Assembly (NCBI GenBank): GCA_947463335.1
Contig: CANHRF010000018.1
Coordinates: 1-12,386 of the forward strand
Direction of reading: 5' to 3'
Source: Actinomycetota bacterium
GTDB taxonomy: Bacteria > Actinomycetota > Actinomycetes > Nanopelagicales > Nanopelagicaceae
DNA: 12,386 bases
A program made the translations under genes and the position numbers. The notes under the pieces are model-generated. The model saw only the letters and a list, made by a program, of their open reading frames with translations. It was not told the DNA's origin and searched no databases. Position 1 is the stretch's first letter; each line of letters opens with the position of its first letter. Shown piece after piece: positions 1 to 6,983 of this stretch.

Positions 1-1340
1 TCGCCGCCAGATAAGACCTTGACCGGCTTATGTACATCATCGCCAACAAAGAGGAATGAACCTAGAACGTTACGGGCTTCTGGTTCGCGAAGATCATCTT
101 TTGACGACATCATATTTTCAAGAATGGTGCGTTCGAAGTCGAGCATTTCGTGTTCCTGGGCGTAATACCCAAGTTTTAAGCCGTGGCCGTGTTCAACTTT
201 TCCGGTATCGGATTCAAGTTGGTTGGCAAGGATTTTAAGAAGTGTTGTTTTTCCGGCGCCGTTAAGTCCCAAGATAACTACACGAGAGCCTTTATCAATA
301 ACGCAGGAAACGTCGGTAAAGATTTCAAGAGAACCGTAGTTTTTGGAAAGTTCTTCGCCAGATAGGGGAGTCTTGCCACAAGGCGCAGGGGTTGGGAAGC
401 GAAGCTTTGCGACCTTATCTTTGACGCGCACATCATCGAGAGATGAACGTAGCTTTTCAGCGCGACGTAACATTCCTTGAGCGGCAGTTGCTTTAGAAGC
501 TTTAGCGCGCATCTTCTCGCCTTGCTTCTGCAAGATCTCGGCCTTCTTTTCCGCATTGGCGCGTTCTTTCTTGCGGCGGTGCTCATCTTGTTCGCGCTGC
601 AACAAGTACTGGCGCCAGCCGAGGTTGTAGACATCGATGACGTTACGGTTGCCATCGATATAAAAGACTTTATTTACAACTTGTTCGATCAAGTTAACAT
701 CGTGAGAGATGATTACGAGCCCACCTGAGTAAGTGCTCAGGTAATTGCGTAGCCAAATGATCGAGTCAGCATCTAAGTGGTTTGTGGGCTCATCCAGCAG
801 CAAAGTTTCAGCGCCAGAGAAGAGAATTCGCGCAAGTTCAATACGACGACGTTGTCCGCCTGAGAGCGTGTCTAAGCGATTACCGAAGACCGCTTCAGAT
901 ACGCCGAGTGAGGTTGCGATCGCTTCCGCTTCGGCAGTTGCGGCGTAACCACCGGCTGCTTGGAATTCGGCATCTACACGGGTGTAACGTTCCATTGCTT
1001 TTTCAAGAGCAGCGCCTTCGGTTGTGGCCATCTCTTCTTCGACTTGGGTCATACGTGCTGCGATCTGATCTAAATCACGTGCCGATAAAATTCTTTCAAT
1101 TACCGTGCCTTGATCTTCACCAGTGCGTGGATCTTGTGGCAAGTATCCAATTTTGCCGGTGCGAATTACTGCGCCACCTGCGGGGAGAGTTTCACCAGCT
1201 AAAACTTTGGCGAGCGTTGATTTTCCAGCGCCATTGCGCCCAACGAATCCGATGCGATCTCCGTGGTTGATGCGAACTGTGACCCCTGAGACCAGAAGGC
1301 GCGCACCTGCGCGTAGTTCAAGAGCATTTGTGGAGATCAT
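1..1340 (-). CDS. ABC-F family ATPase (ribosome-associated), 3' end cut by window edge
   Basis: Soluble twin-ATPase of the ABC-F class. Members bind the ribosomal E site and modulate translation rather than transport. The ATG at 1338-1340 opens a frame of 446 visible codons, and roughly the last 80-100 residues lie outside the window. First cassette: Walker A GRNGAGKS at 34-41, signature LSGGQ at 159-163, Walker B LLLDEPTNHLD at 180-190, switch His213. Next comes a charged, Lys/Arg/Glu-rich helical linker at about 238-305, the ABC-F hallmark. Second cassette: Walker A GLNGAGKT at 358-365; its signature LSGG(E) falls right at the window edge. There are no membrane segments. Sequence and start resemble the mycobacterial Rv1473-type ABC-F proteins (recalled, not searched). 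The gene starts 37 bp after the parC stop; a purine-rich GGGAGA about 10 nt upstream may be the ribosome site. Whether it gives antibiotic protection or has a housekeeping role cannot be told from sequence. Confidence 0.93.
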   Translation of the reverse strand, partial: MISTNALELRAGARLLVSGVTVRINHGDRIGFVGRNGAGKSTLAKVLAGETLPAGGAVIRTGKIGYLPQDPRTGEDQGTVIERILSARDLDQIAARMTQVEEEMATTEGAALEKAMERYTRVDAEFQAAGGYAATAEAEAIATSLGVSEAVFGNRLDTLSGGQRRRIELARILFSGAETLLLDEPTNHLDADSIIWLRNYLSTYSGGLVIISHDVNLIEQVVNKVFYIDGNRNVIDVYNLGWRQYLLQREQDEHRRKKERANAEKKAEILQKQGEKMRAKASKATAAQGMLRRAEKLRSSLDDVRVKDKVAKLRFPTPAPCGKTPLSGEELSKNYGSLEIFTDVSCVIDKGSRVVILGLNGAGKTTLLKILANQLESDTGKVEHGHGLKLGYYAQEHEMLDFERTILENMMSSKDDLREPEARNVLGSFLFVGDDVHKPVKVLSGG

Positions 1341-1377
1341 TTGGCCAAGTCTCCCACAGCGGGGAAATTAAACGAAA

Positions 1378-2907
1378 TTAAGCAGCACCGATTCGGGTGC
1401 GACGAGGGGTGGCAAATGATTTACCAGCGGCGGTTAGCTCGGTGGCAACTTGTGCTTTGATATTTTCTTCTGACTTTAGAAGAGAATTTAAAGCGGTAAT
1501 AGTCGCTTTGAGATCTTTCTGTTCGGTCTCAAGTTCAAGTTTGCTCATCTTTGTTAAACGACGCAGCGGCATATCCAAGATATATGTGGATTGCTCATCA
1601 TTTAATTTAAAGTCTTTGATCAACTTCTCTTTCGCGGCCGCTGCATCATCGCTGCCACGGATAATCTTGATGACCTTATCGATATCAATAATCGCCTTAA
1701 GCAATCCATCAACCATAGATAGGCGACCTTCTGCCTTGGCCTTACGGAATTCAGAGCGGCGACGTACAACTTCAATACGGTGATCGATAAATACCTGCAG
1801 AAGTTCCTTCAAGCCAAGGGTCTGTGGGCGCCCTTTAACTAGCGCTACTGCATTAATGGCAAAGGCATCTTCCATTGGAGTTAACTTATATAACTGTTCT
1901 AGAACTGCCTCTGGTTCAAAACCGTTCTTTATCTCAATGACGACATTTGTACCAGTCTTGCCATCTGTAAGGTCGATGATGTCAGAAATGCCCTGGATCT
2001 TCTTTGCTTTAGCCAGGTCTGCAATACGTTCCACAACTTTTTCGGGACCGATATTAAATGGCAGTTCTCTAATGGTGATTCCCATTTTGCGAGAAGTGAC
2101 TTTGCTAATTTCAACAGTGGCGCGCACCTTGAATGATCCCTTACCGGTTGCATAAGCCTCGCGTACGCCTTCGATACCGACTAACTCGCCGCCAGTAGGG
2201 AAGTCTGGGCCAGGAATATGTTTCATCAATTGATTTAGCGTCGCTTTAGGGTTATCAATTAAGAACTTTGTGGCAGCGATGACTTCACCTAAGTTATGAG
2301 GAGCCATATTTGTCGCCATACCAACTGCGATTCCTGATCCACCATTTACCAACAAGTTTGGATATGCCGCAGGTAGGACAAGCGGTTCGAGCAGTTGGCC
2401 ATCGTAATTAGGACCAAAATCAACGGTATCTTCATCTGCTTCGGCAACCATCGCCATTGCAGATTGGGCTAAGCGCGCTTCGGTGTAACGCATCGCGGCA
2501 GGACCTGAATCAAGTGATCCAAAGTTTCCGTGGCCATCGATTAGCGGAACCTGCATTGAGAAAGATTGCGCCATACGAACCAACGCGTCATAGATTGCGC
2601 CATCTCCGTGTGGGTGCAACTTACCCATTACTTCACCAACAACGCGTGCGCTCTTTACGTGACCGCGCTCTGGACGTAACCCCATATCCGCCATCTGATG
2701 CAAGATGCGACGATGTACTGGCTTTAAACCATCGCGCGCATCAGGAAGAGCTCTTGAGTAAATAACAGAGTATGCATATTCCAAAAATGATTCAGACATT
2801 TCAGATGAGACATCGATATCAACAATCTTGCCGGGATATTCGCCAGGTTTTGGGCCAACTGGTTTCTTGCCCTTGGTTGCAGTTGTCGCTGTCTTCTTCG
2901 TAGCCAT
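1378..2907 (-). CDS. parC: DNA topoisomerase IV subunit A, lacking the C-terminal pinwheel domain
   Basis: Type IIA topoisomerase breakage-reunion subunit (509 aa). It would pair with ParE to decatenate and relax DNA; parE is not in this window. A Lys-rich N-terminal tail (1-20) precedes the winged-helix/tower core. Catalytic Tyr141 lies in AAMRYTEARL after Arg140, and the quinolone region around HPHGD is at 98-102. The coiled-coil dimerisation region runs to about residue 490. The core resembles actinobacterial ParC (e.g. Streptomyces) more than GyrA. The protein stops at FATPRRTRIGAA, where homologues of about 800 aa enter the beta-pinwheel CTD. Only 37 bp separate the stop from the next ATG, so no CTD or CTD remnant is present. 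The residue matching S. aureus GrlA Ser80 is Gly103, and Glu84 is Asp107. The gene lies 25 bp after the kinase gene stop, with no obvious Shine-Dalgarno; a weak CAGAAT hexamer 6 nt before the ATG could be a -10. Naming it parC rather than a second gyrA is a resemblance call. Confidence 0.9.
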   Translation of the reverse strand: MATKKTATTATKGKKPVGPKPGEYPGKIVDIDVSSEMSESFLEYAYSVIYSRALPDARDGLKPVHRRILHQMADMGLRPERGHVKSARVVGEVMGKLHPHGDGAIYDALVRMAQSFSMQVPLIDGHGNFGSLDSGPAAMRYTEARLAQSAMAMVAEADEDTVDFGPNYDGQLLEPLVLPAAYPNLLVNGGSGIAVGMATNMAPHNLGEVIAATKFLIDNPKATLNQLMKHIPGPDFPTGGELVGIEGVREAYATGKGSFKVRATVEISKVTSRKMGITIRELPFNIGPEKVVERIADLAKAKKIQGISDIIDLTDGKTGTNVVIEIKNGFEPEAVLEQLYKLTPMEDAFAINAVALVKGRPQTLGLKELLQVFIDHRIEVVRRRSEFRKAKAEGRLSMVDGLLKAIIDIDKVIKIIRGSDDAAAAKEKLIKDFKLNDEQSTYILDMPLRRLTKMSKLELETEQKDLKATITALNSLLKSEENIKAQVATELTAAGKSFATPRRTRIGAA

Positions 2908-2932
2908 GCGGGCATTCTGCCAAGTTAACTAG

Positions 2933-3838
2933 CTAAATTGCGGTACCTACACGCGGTCTGCCGCCGACGATTGCAACACATTGGGCCGCTAATTCAGTTC
3001 CGGCGGTCAGGGCGGCGGTTAAGTCACGTTTGGCGGCGAAAGCTGCAATAAAACCTGCGGCGAAGCTATCACCAGCCCCAGTTGTATCGACCACGGTTGC
3101 TGCAATTGCAGGAACGCTGATTGAGTCAAAACCGCGCGTCTTCGCGATTGCTCCAAGCGAGCCACGTTTGATTACGACTACTTCGCTAAATTCCAGTAAG
3201 TAATCTAAAGCGCGCTCTATATCAACTAAACCAGTGAGGTAGATAGATTCCTCTTCGTTGAGCATTAGAACGTTCATTAATGAGAACCATTGTTGAATTT
3301 CTTTATCCGAAACATCTTTCATTGCGCCAACGGATGCCGGATCAAAGTAAATTGGAATCGAATCTGTGCGAATCTTTTCAATCATCGCCAATACACCTGG
3401 GCGAGCGAGGGGATTTAACAACGCATATCCAGAGATATAAACGGCTTGGAAGCCATCCAACTTGGGTAGATCAGCTAAAGTTAAATTTGAATTAGCGCCC
3501 TTATCGGGAAACATGGTTCGTTCACCAGAAGAATCTACGAGTACGACGACCACACCCGACGTTTCACCAGCAATAGCTAGGTTCCCGTGAGCAACGCCTA
3601 GCCAATCAAATTCCGCGATTAGGGCGGCGCCGGCTGGATCATCGCCGACGTGGCTAACGATTGTGCTGCTGGCGGTTGTGCGGGTTAACCAGGCTGCGAC
3701 ATTTCCTGCGGCGCCACCGCCATTAGTGCTGATTCGACTTGTGGTGTCGCTACCGTAATTAATCTTTTGAGGTGCCACGTTAATACGCGCAATCACATCA
3801 AGCATTACATCACCGATGCAGAGCACGTTAACTGACAT
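2933..3838 (-). CDS. psuK: PfkB-family sugar kinase, probable pseudouridine kinase
   Basis: Ribokinase/PfkB fold kinase of 301 aa, the usual family length. The first PfkB signature GGGAAGNVA is at 40-48. An NEEE motif (194-197) matches the Mg/phosphate-coordinating NxxE region. The second signature DTTGAGDSFAAGF (251-263) has the anion hole and the catalytic base Asp257. The PfkB family phosphorylates many nucleosides and sugars, so sequence alone does not fix the substrate. The specific call rests on context: the ATG follows the psuG TAA with no gap (TAAATG), which implies coupled translation. In E. coli, PsuK makes pseudouridine 5'-phosphate, which PsuG cleaves to uracil and ribose 5-phosphate. 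No transporter gene is adjacent. Alternatives are a ribokinase or another nucleoside kinase. Confidence 0.8.
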   Translation of the reverse strand: MSVNVLCIGDVMLDVIARINVAPQKINYGSDTTSRISTNGGGAAGNVAAWLTRTTASSTIVSHVGDDPAGAALIAEFDWLGVAHGNLAIAGETSGVVVVLVDSSGERTMFPDKGANSNLTLADLPKLDGFQAVYISGYALLNPLARPGVLAMIEKIRTDSIPIYFDPASVGAMKDVSDKEIQQWFSLMNVLMLNEEESIYLTGLVDIERALDYLLEFSEVVVIKRGSLGAIAKTRGFDSISVPAIAATVVDTTGAGDSFAAGFIAAFAAKRDLTAALTAGTELAAQCVAIVGGRPRVGTAI

Positions 3839-4750
3839 TTAGTGCTGCTTTGCTACCGCAATGTCAGCAGCTAGCGCTGAATTGGATTTAATGATCTCGA
3901 TATTAACCGAAAGCGATTCGCCTTCACTTGCAGTGTGGAAATGCTCGAGCAAGAACGGGGTCACCGCTTTGCCGATAATTCCCGCTTTACGTGCGCCGTT
4001 GAGCCCGCTCTTTAAGATCGCGTCGTGGCGCTTGCGATCCATCTCGTGCTTAACCGGATTAGCAACAATTAGCGCGCTCTTATTTGTTTTTAGCGCTTCG
4101 CGAGCCTGGATAATCTTTGCTATTTCAGCGGCGCTATCTACTTGGTGTTCAAGCGTAAAGCCAGAATCTGTTAGGTAAAAACCCGGGAAGGCTACTGTTT
4201 TATAACCGACAACGCCAATGGCGAGAGTTTCCAGCCGCTCCAAAGTGGCAGCAACATCTAATATCGATTTAACTCCTGCACAAACCACGGTGATATCTAA
4301 TTGTGAAAGCGCAGTCAGATCTGCAGATTCATCGAAAGTTTCATTTGCATCGCGATGTACTCCGCCAAGTCCACCAGTTGCAAAGACGCGGATTCCGGCG
4401 AGAGCTGCCAGGTGCGCAGTTGCGGCAACTGTTGTCGCTGCTGATTTACCGGTAGCTGCGATCATTGCCAGATCTCGACTAGAAGCTTTTGCAATGTCAT
4501 CGCGATTGGCGATCGCCTTCAATTGATCATCAGTTAAACCAATATGTACAACGCCATCCAAGAGCGCAATTGTTGCTGGAACCGCGCCGTGATCACGGAC
4601 GATATCTTCTACTTCGCGCGCAACTTCTAAATTCTGTGGACGTGGCAGACCGTGGCTAATGATTGTTGATTCAAGAGCAACTATCGGACGTCCCTCAGCA
4701 AGCGCTACGGCGACTTCAGGAGATGGCGTAAATGGCATGCGGTGGCTCAT
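3839..4750 (-). CDS. psuG: Pseudouridine-5'-phosphate glycosidase
   Basis: Cytosolic enzyme that cleaves (reversibly) the C-C glycosidic bond of pseudouridine 5'-phosphate to uracil and ribose 5-phosphate. It salvages modified nucleosides from RNA turnover. The 303-aa protein has the family blocks in order: ALESTIISHG (25-34), AKASSRDL (87-94), FATGGLGGVHR (123-133), VVCAGVKSILD (155-165), VANP (229-232) and GKAVTPFLL (260-268). Glu27, Lys88, Asp144, Lys161 and Asn283 align, by memory of the E. coli enzyme, with the catalytic and phosphate or metal-binding residues, so it looks active. The ATG at 4748-4750 is preferred over Met5 because a -10-like TAAGGT sits exactly 7 nt upstream. It is the first gene of the minus-strand unit psuG-psuK-parC and is divergent from the phosphatase-like gene across 32 bp. 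Confidence 0.95.
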   Translation of the reverse strand: MSHRMPFTPSPEVAVALAEGRPIVALESTIISHGLPRPQNLEVAREVEDIVRDHGAVPATIALLDGVVHIGLTDDQLKAIANRDDIAKASSRDLAMIAATGKSAATTVAATAHLAALAGIRVFATGGLGGVHRDANETFDESADLTALSQLDITVVCAGVKSILDVAATLERLETLAIGVVGYKTVAFPGFYLTDSGFTLEHQVDSAAEIAKIIQAREALKTNKSALIVANPVKHEMDRKRHDAILKSGLNGARKAGIIGKAVTPFLLEHFHTASEGESLSVNIEIIKSNSALAADIAVAKQH

Positions 4751-4757
4751 AACCCCA

Positions 4758-4763
4758 ACCTTA
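4758..4763 (-). promoter_or_regulatory. Candidate -10 (TAAGGT) for leaderless psuG transcript
   Basis: On the minus strand TAAGGT (TANNNT) is followed by 7 nt and then the psuG ATG, so transcription would begin at or beside the start codon. No clear -35 is seen; TGCACA at 4782-4787 (reverse strand, 18-nt spacer) matches the consensus weakly. The same layout occurs before sepH and yraN. Confidence 0.6.
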
Positions 4764-4782
4764 CCCGTGAGAAGATACCTCT

Positions 4783-5886
4783 GTGCATCTGTCGCAAATC
4801 ACTCCCTCGCTCTTCGCCAGCCTAGGGTTAACAGATGTCAGCGATCAGATTCAATGTGGACCGAGCCCAGTCGGGCGTGAACTACTTTTCTTAGTCGATG
4901 GCTTAGGCGCAGATGCAGTTGCTAAATATGCGAGTTACATCCCAAACTTGTCATCACTTATTCGCCACGGCGCAGTAAAGACATCTTTTCCATCAACCAC
5001 GGCAACTAGTTTGGCAACGCTGACTACCGGAGTTAATCCCGGTGAGCACGGAATGCTGGGTTACACCGTGCAAGTTCCACGCAGTGGTGGGCGAATATTG
5101 AATTCACTTAAATGGGATGAGCGAGTAGATCCATATATTTGGCAGCCTGTTTCCACGCTCTTCGAACGCGCGGTTGCTCAAAATATAAACGTTACCCACG
5201 TGGCGGCAAAGCGTTATGAAGATACGGGATTCACTCGCGCTGTCTTTCGCGGAGCCAAGTATCGCGGAGCTAACGCACACGCTGATTTGATTACAGAAAC
5301 AATCGCGGCGCTGAAAGATACCCCGGCATTTGTTTATCTATATGTAAATGATTTAGATGTAGCAGGCCATAGCGATGGTGTTGGTTCCGATAAATGGCTG
5401 GCTGCGCTTTCCGGGATTGATCAATTGGTTGCAACCCTCCTGCAAAAACTTCCACGGCAAACTCGCTTATGGCTAACCGCCGATCACGGGATGATCAATG
5501 TCGGAGAAAAAATTGTTATCGGGCAAGGGAATGACCTTGCGGAAAATATCGCCACAATCGCGGGCGAACCGCGGGCCCGCCACCTTTACCTAAACGATGG
5601 CGCAGGCGCTTCCGAAATTTCAGATGTGGCATCGCGTTGGGAAGAGTTTCTGGGGGAGAAGGCAAGGATCTACACCCGCGATCAAGCTATCGCCGCAGAT
5701 TTATTTGGCACATCCGTCTCTGCTGATGCCGCAGACCGAATGGGCGATGTAATAGCAATTGCACATGGTGATTTGATTTTGATTGAGGCAGAACGTGAAA
5801 AGCAAGAAGGCGCAATGATTGGCCATCACGGCGGAGCAACTGATATTGAAAGCTACGTACCGCTTTTACGCGCAGTAACTTCCTAA
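4783..5886 (+). CDS. Alkaline phosphatase superfamily hydrolase (nucleotide pyrophosphatase/phosphodiesterase-like)
   Basis: A 367-aa metal-dependent hydrolase of the alkaline phosphatase/NPP superfamily, probably cleaving phosphomonoester or phosphodiester bonds. The full set of seven expected catalytic positions is visible: Asp39 (VDGLG), a Thr nucleophile in FPSTTATS (about Thr72), Asp192 and His196 in NDLDVAGHSDG, Asp234-His235 in TADHGM, and a late His in GHHGG (348-349). The motif GVNPGEHGMLGYT (83-95) is typical of actinobacterial members annotated as nucleotide pyrophosphatase. No signal peptide or membrane segment is seen, so it is probably cytoplasmic. The start is GTG (4783); no ATG fits the N-terminus and no Shine-Dalgarno is evident. 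A GAAGAT hexamer 6 nt upstream may be a weak -10. Its substrate is unknown. I recall a homologue next to sepH in other actinobacteria, which would suggest conserved linkage. It converges with sepH, one base apart. Confidence 0.87.
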   Translation: MHLSQITPSLFASLGLTDVSDQIQCGPSPVGRELLFLVDGLGADAVAKYASYIPNLSSLIRHGAVKTSFPSTTATSLATLTTGVNPGEHGMLGYTVQVPRSGGRILNSLKWDERVDPYIWQPVSTLFERAVAQNINVTHVAAKRYEDTGFTRAVFRGAKYRGANAHADLITETIAALKDTPAFVYLYVNDLDVAGHSDGVGSDKWLAALSGIDQLVATLLQKLPRQTRLWLTADHGMINVGEKIVIGQGNDLAENIATIAGEPRARHLYLNDGAGASEISDVASRWEEFLGEKARIYTRDQAIAADLFGTSVSADAADRMGDVIAIAHGDLILIEAEREKQEGAMIGHHGGATDIESYVPLLRAVTS

Positions 5887-5897
5887 ATTAGTTATTG
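5873..5897. terminator. Inverted repeat spanning both convergent stop codons
   Basis: CAGTAACT (5873-5880) pairs with AGTTATTG (5890-5897): 8 bp with one G-U on the plus strand. The 9-nt loop holds the phosphatase-like gene's TAA and part of the sepH stop. In the minus-strand transcript the G-U position becomes a C-A mismatch. No clean U-run follows on either side, so it is at best a weak bidirectional terminator or an mRNA 3'-end structure. Confidence 0.3.
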
Positions 5898-6796
5898 TCT
5901 TCGGGATCTTCTTTAGCCTTTTGGCCGAACATAATTTCATCCCAAGATGGCACCTTGGCGCGCGCGGTTATTCCATCTTGCTTATCAGCCGGTGCGGGAG
6001 TCTCGCGGATAGAAACCAAGCGCGGCGTCTCACGGGAAATCTCTGCTTCAAACTCTTCATCCGTTGGATCGTTATCTGGCAAGTCATCTAGTGAAGAAGC
6101 GATAGAGCGAATCGGAGCGCTATCGATGCGGATCGGTTCTTTCGCTTCGATTCTTTCGGATGAGCGCGATGGATGGGTTGGTTCTGAATAAACAAGTCCA
6201 GGTTCAATGCGACGTACAGGCGCATCTTCACCCATCATCCAAGCAGCGTTGTCATCTAAAGGAGTAATTGTTCGACGATGAGTGTCGTAACTAAATTGTG
6301 CTGCACCCATGCCATCGCGGTTTGGGTAATGAAGTTCGATAGTCCAAGTGCCATCATCTAGGCGCCAGGTGTTCCAATCCAGTGAATCAGAATCTACGCC
6401 GCGTGGAGCTAACTTTGAAGTGAGAATATCGAGGAAGGTAACCGCTTCACGTCCACTATCTTTACCGTCACGACGTGGCGTTAGCGAATGCACCTGATCG
6501 ATAATAAATAAGCGCTCTTGCAAAATTGGGCCCGAGAAACGTTCTACTTTATCTACTGAAATATTTCCATCGCGAGCGATTGAATCCATAGTTTCGCCAG
6601 CGCGCAGACGACGTTGAATTTCTTTAACGGTCATTGCTGCGTTCTCATCAGTAACAGGTACGGATGTAAGGCGCGGTTGGTTTACCGTTGCGCGCAAGGT
6701 GTCGCTAATGCGCAAGGTGTACTCGCCACCATTGGTATCGGTGAGCGCTAGGTGCACCCCATCTGGGGTCTTACCGGTCAGGCGCAGCTCACTCAT
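5888..6796 (-). CDS. sepH: Septation protein SepH (DUF3071), FtsZ regulator
   Basis: SepH binds FtsZ in actinobacteria and promotes Z-ring assembly at division. The 302-aa protein has an N-terminal DUF3071 domain (about 1-170) starting [13 protein letters not shown]. It includes a helix-turn-helix-like segment at about 55-90 ([11 protein letters not shown]...[10 protein letters not shown]). In studied SepH proteins this region is needed for FtsZ interaction. Next is a long, charged, probably disordered stretch (about 190-280). The C-terminal box [10 protein letters not shown] (282-291) is characteristic of the family. The frame is open upstream to 6913, but the ATG at 6794-6796 matches the N-terminus expected for the family, and a TATTCT hexamer lies 7 nt before it. 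The start therefore looks leaderless. The gene stands alone on the minus strand: convergent with the phosphatase-like gene (stops one base apart) and divergent from rplS. Confidence 0.93.
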   Translation of the reverse strand: MSELRLTGKTPDGVHLALTDTNGGEYTLRISDTLRATVNQPRLTSVPVTDENAAMTVKEIQRRLRAGETMDSIARDGNISVDKVERFSGPILQERLFIIDQVHSLTPRRDGKDSGREAVTFLDILTSKLAPRGVDSDSLDWNTWRLDDGTWTIELHYPNRDGMGAAQFSYDTHRRTITPLDDNAAWMMGEDAPVRRIEPGLVYSEPTHPSRSSERIEAKEPIRIDSAPIRSIASSLDDLPDNDPTDEEFEAEISRETPRLVSIRETPAPADKQDGITARAKVPSWDEIMFGQKAKEDPEDNN

Positions 6797-6803
6797 GTGG
6801 GCG

Positions 6804-6809
6804 AGAATA
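6804..6809 (-). promoter_or_regulatory. Candidate -10 (TATTCT) for leaderless sepH transcript
   Basis: On the minus strand TATTCT is followed by exactly 7 nt (CGCCCAC) and then the sepH ATG. There is no Shine-Dalgarno and no strong -35. This hexamer lies inside the extended open frame, which supports the shorter SepH start. Confidence 0.6.
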
Positions 6810-6869
6810 CCCGCCAAGGGTGAAAAAGTAGGTGAGGAAGGAGTTGGGCTGAACGGGGGATTTAGCCGA

Positions 6870-6900
6870 TTTACGCTCGGAGCCCCTTCTGTGGCAAGAT
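6870..6900 (+). promoter_or_regulatory. Candidate rplS promoter
   Basis: CAAGAT at 6895-6900 is preceded by TGG (6892-6894), giving an extended -10 form (TGN). TTTACG at 6870-6875 could be a -35, though the 19-nt spacer is long. A start near 6907 would leave a leader of about 77 nt. Each element is only a partial consensus match. Confidence 0.35.
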
Positions 6901-6905
6901 ACGCA

Positions 6906-6961
6906 GTCTGCACGGCAGATATAGCCGCGCTGCATTCAGCAAGAAATAGCTTGAAAAAGCT
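6906..6961 (+). promoter_or_regulatory. Small structured leader upstream of rplS
   Basis: Two hairpins can be drawn in the presumed rplS 5' leader. GTCTGC (6906-6911) pairs with GCAGAT (6915-6920) around a 3-nt loop, including one G-U. AGCTT (6948-6952) pairs with AAGCT (6957-6961) around a GAAA tetraloop. GCAG (6915-6918) could instead pair with CTGC (6930-6933), so alternative folds exist. This could be an L19 autoregulatory leader, but no known leader class is matched by eye. Confidence 0.3.
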
Positions 6962-6971
6962 TTACCTAGAT

Positions 6972-6976
6972 GAGGA
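6972..6976 (+). promoter_or_regulatory. Shine-Dalgarno of rplS (GAGGA)
   Basis: GAGGA lies 7 nt before the ATG at 6984. It decides the rplS start against the in-frame open region that extends back to 6699. Confidence 0.8.
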
Positions 6977-6983
6977 CCAAACG

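Noticed and set aside
278..655. 125-codon minus-strand frame overlapping the ABC-F gene in another phase
   Set aside because: The ABC-F frame on the same strand carries all expected motifs; this one has none.
782..1270. 162-codon plus-strand frame opposite the ABC-F gene
   Set aside because: Its residues (Arg/Leu/Cys-rich) look like the complement of conserved ABC motifs, and there is no ribosome site or family resemblance.
1341..1377. Possible remnant of the ParC C-terminal domain after the parC stop
   Set aside because: Only 37 bp are available and they show no resemblance to GyrA/ParC pinwheel repeats.
6797..6913. N-terminal extension of SepH to an upstream ATG at 6913
   Set aside because: The extra 39 residues are unlike SepH, and the segment contains the -10-like TATTCT 7 nt before the family-consistent ATG.
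6699..6983. In-frame upstream extension of rplS
   Set aside because: It overlaps sepH on the other strand, and L19 starts normally at 6984 behind a GAGGA site.
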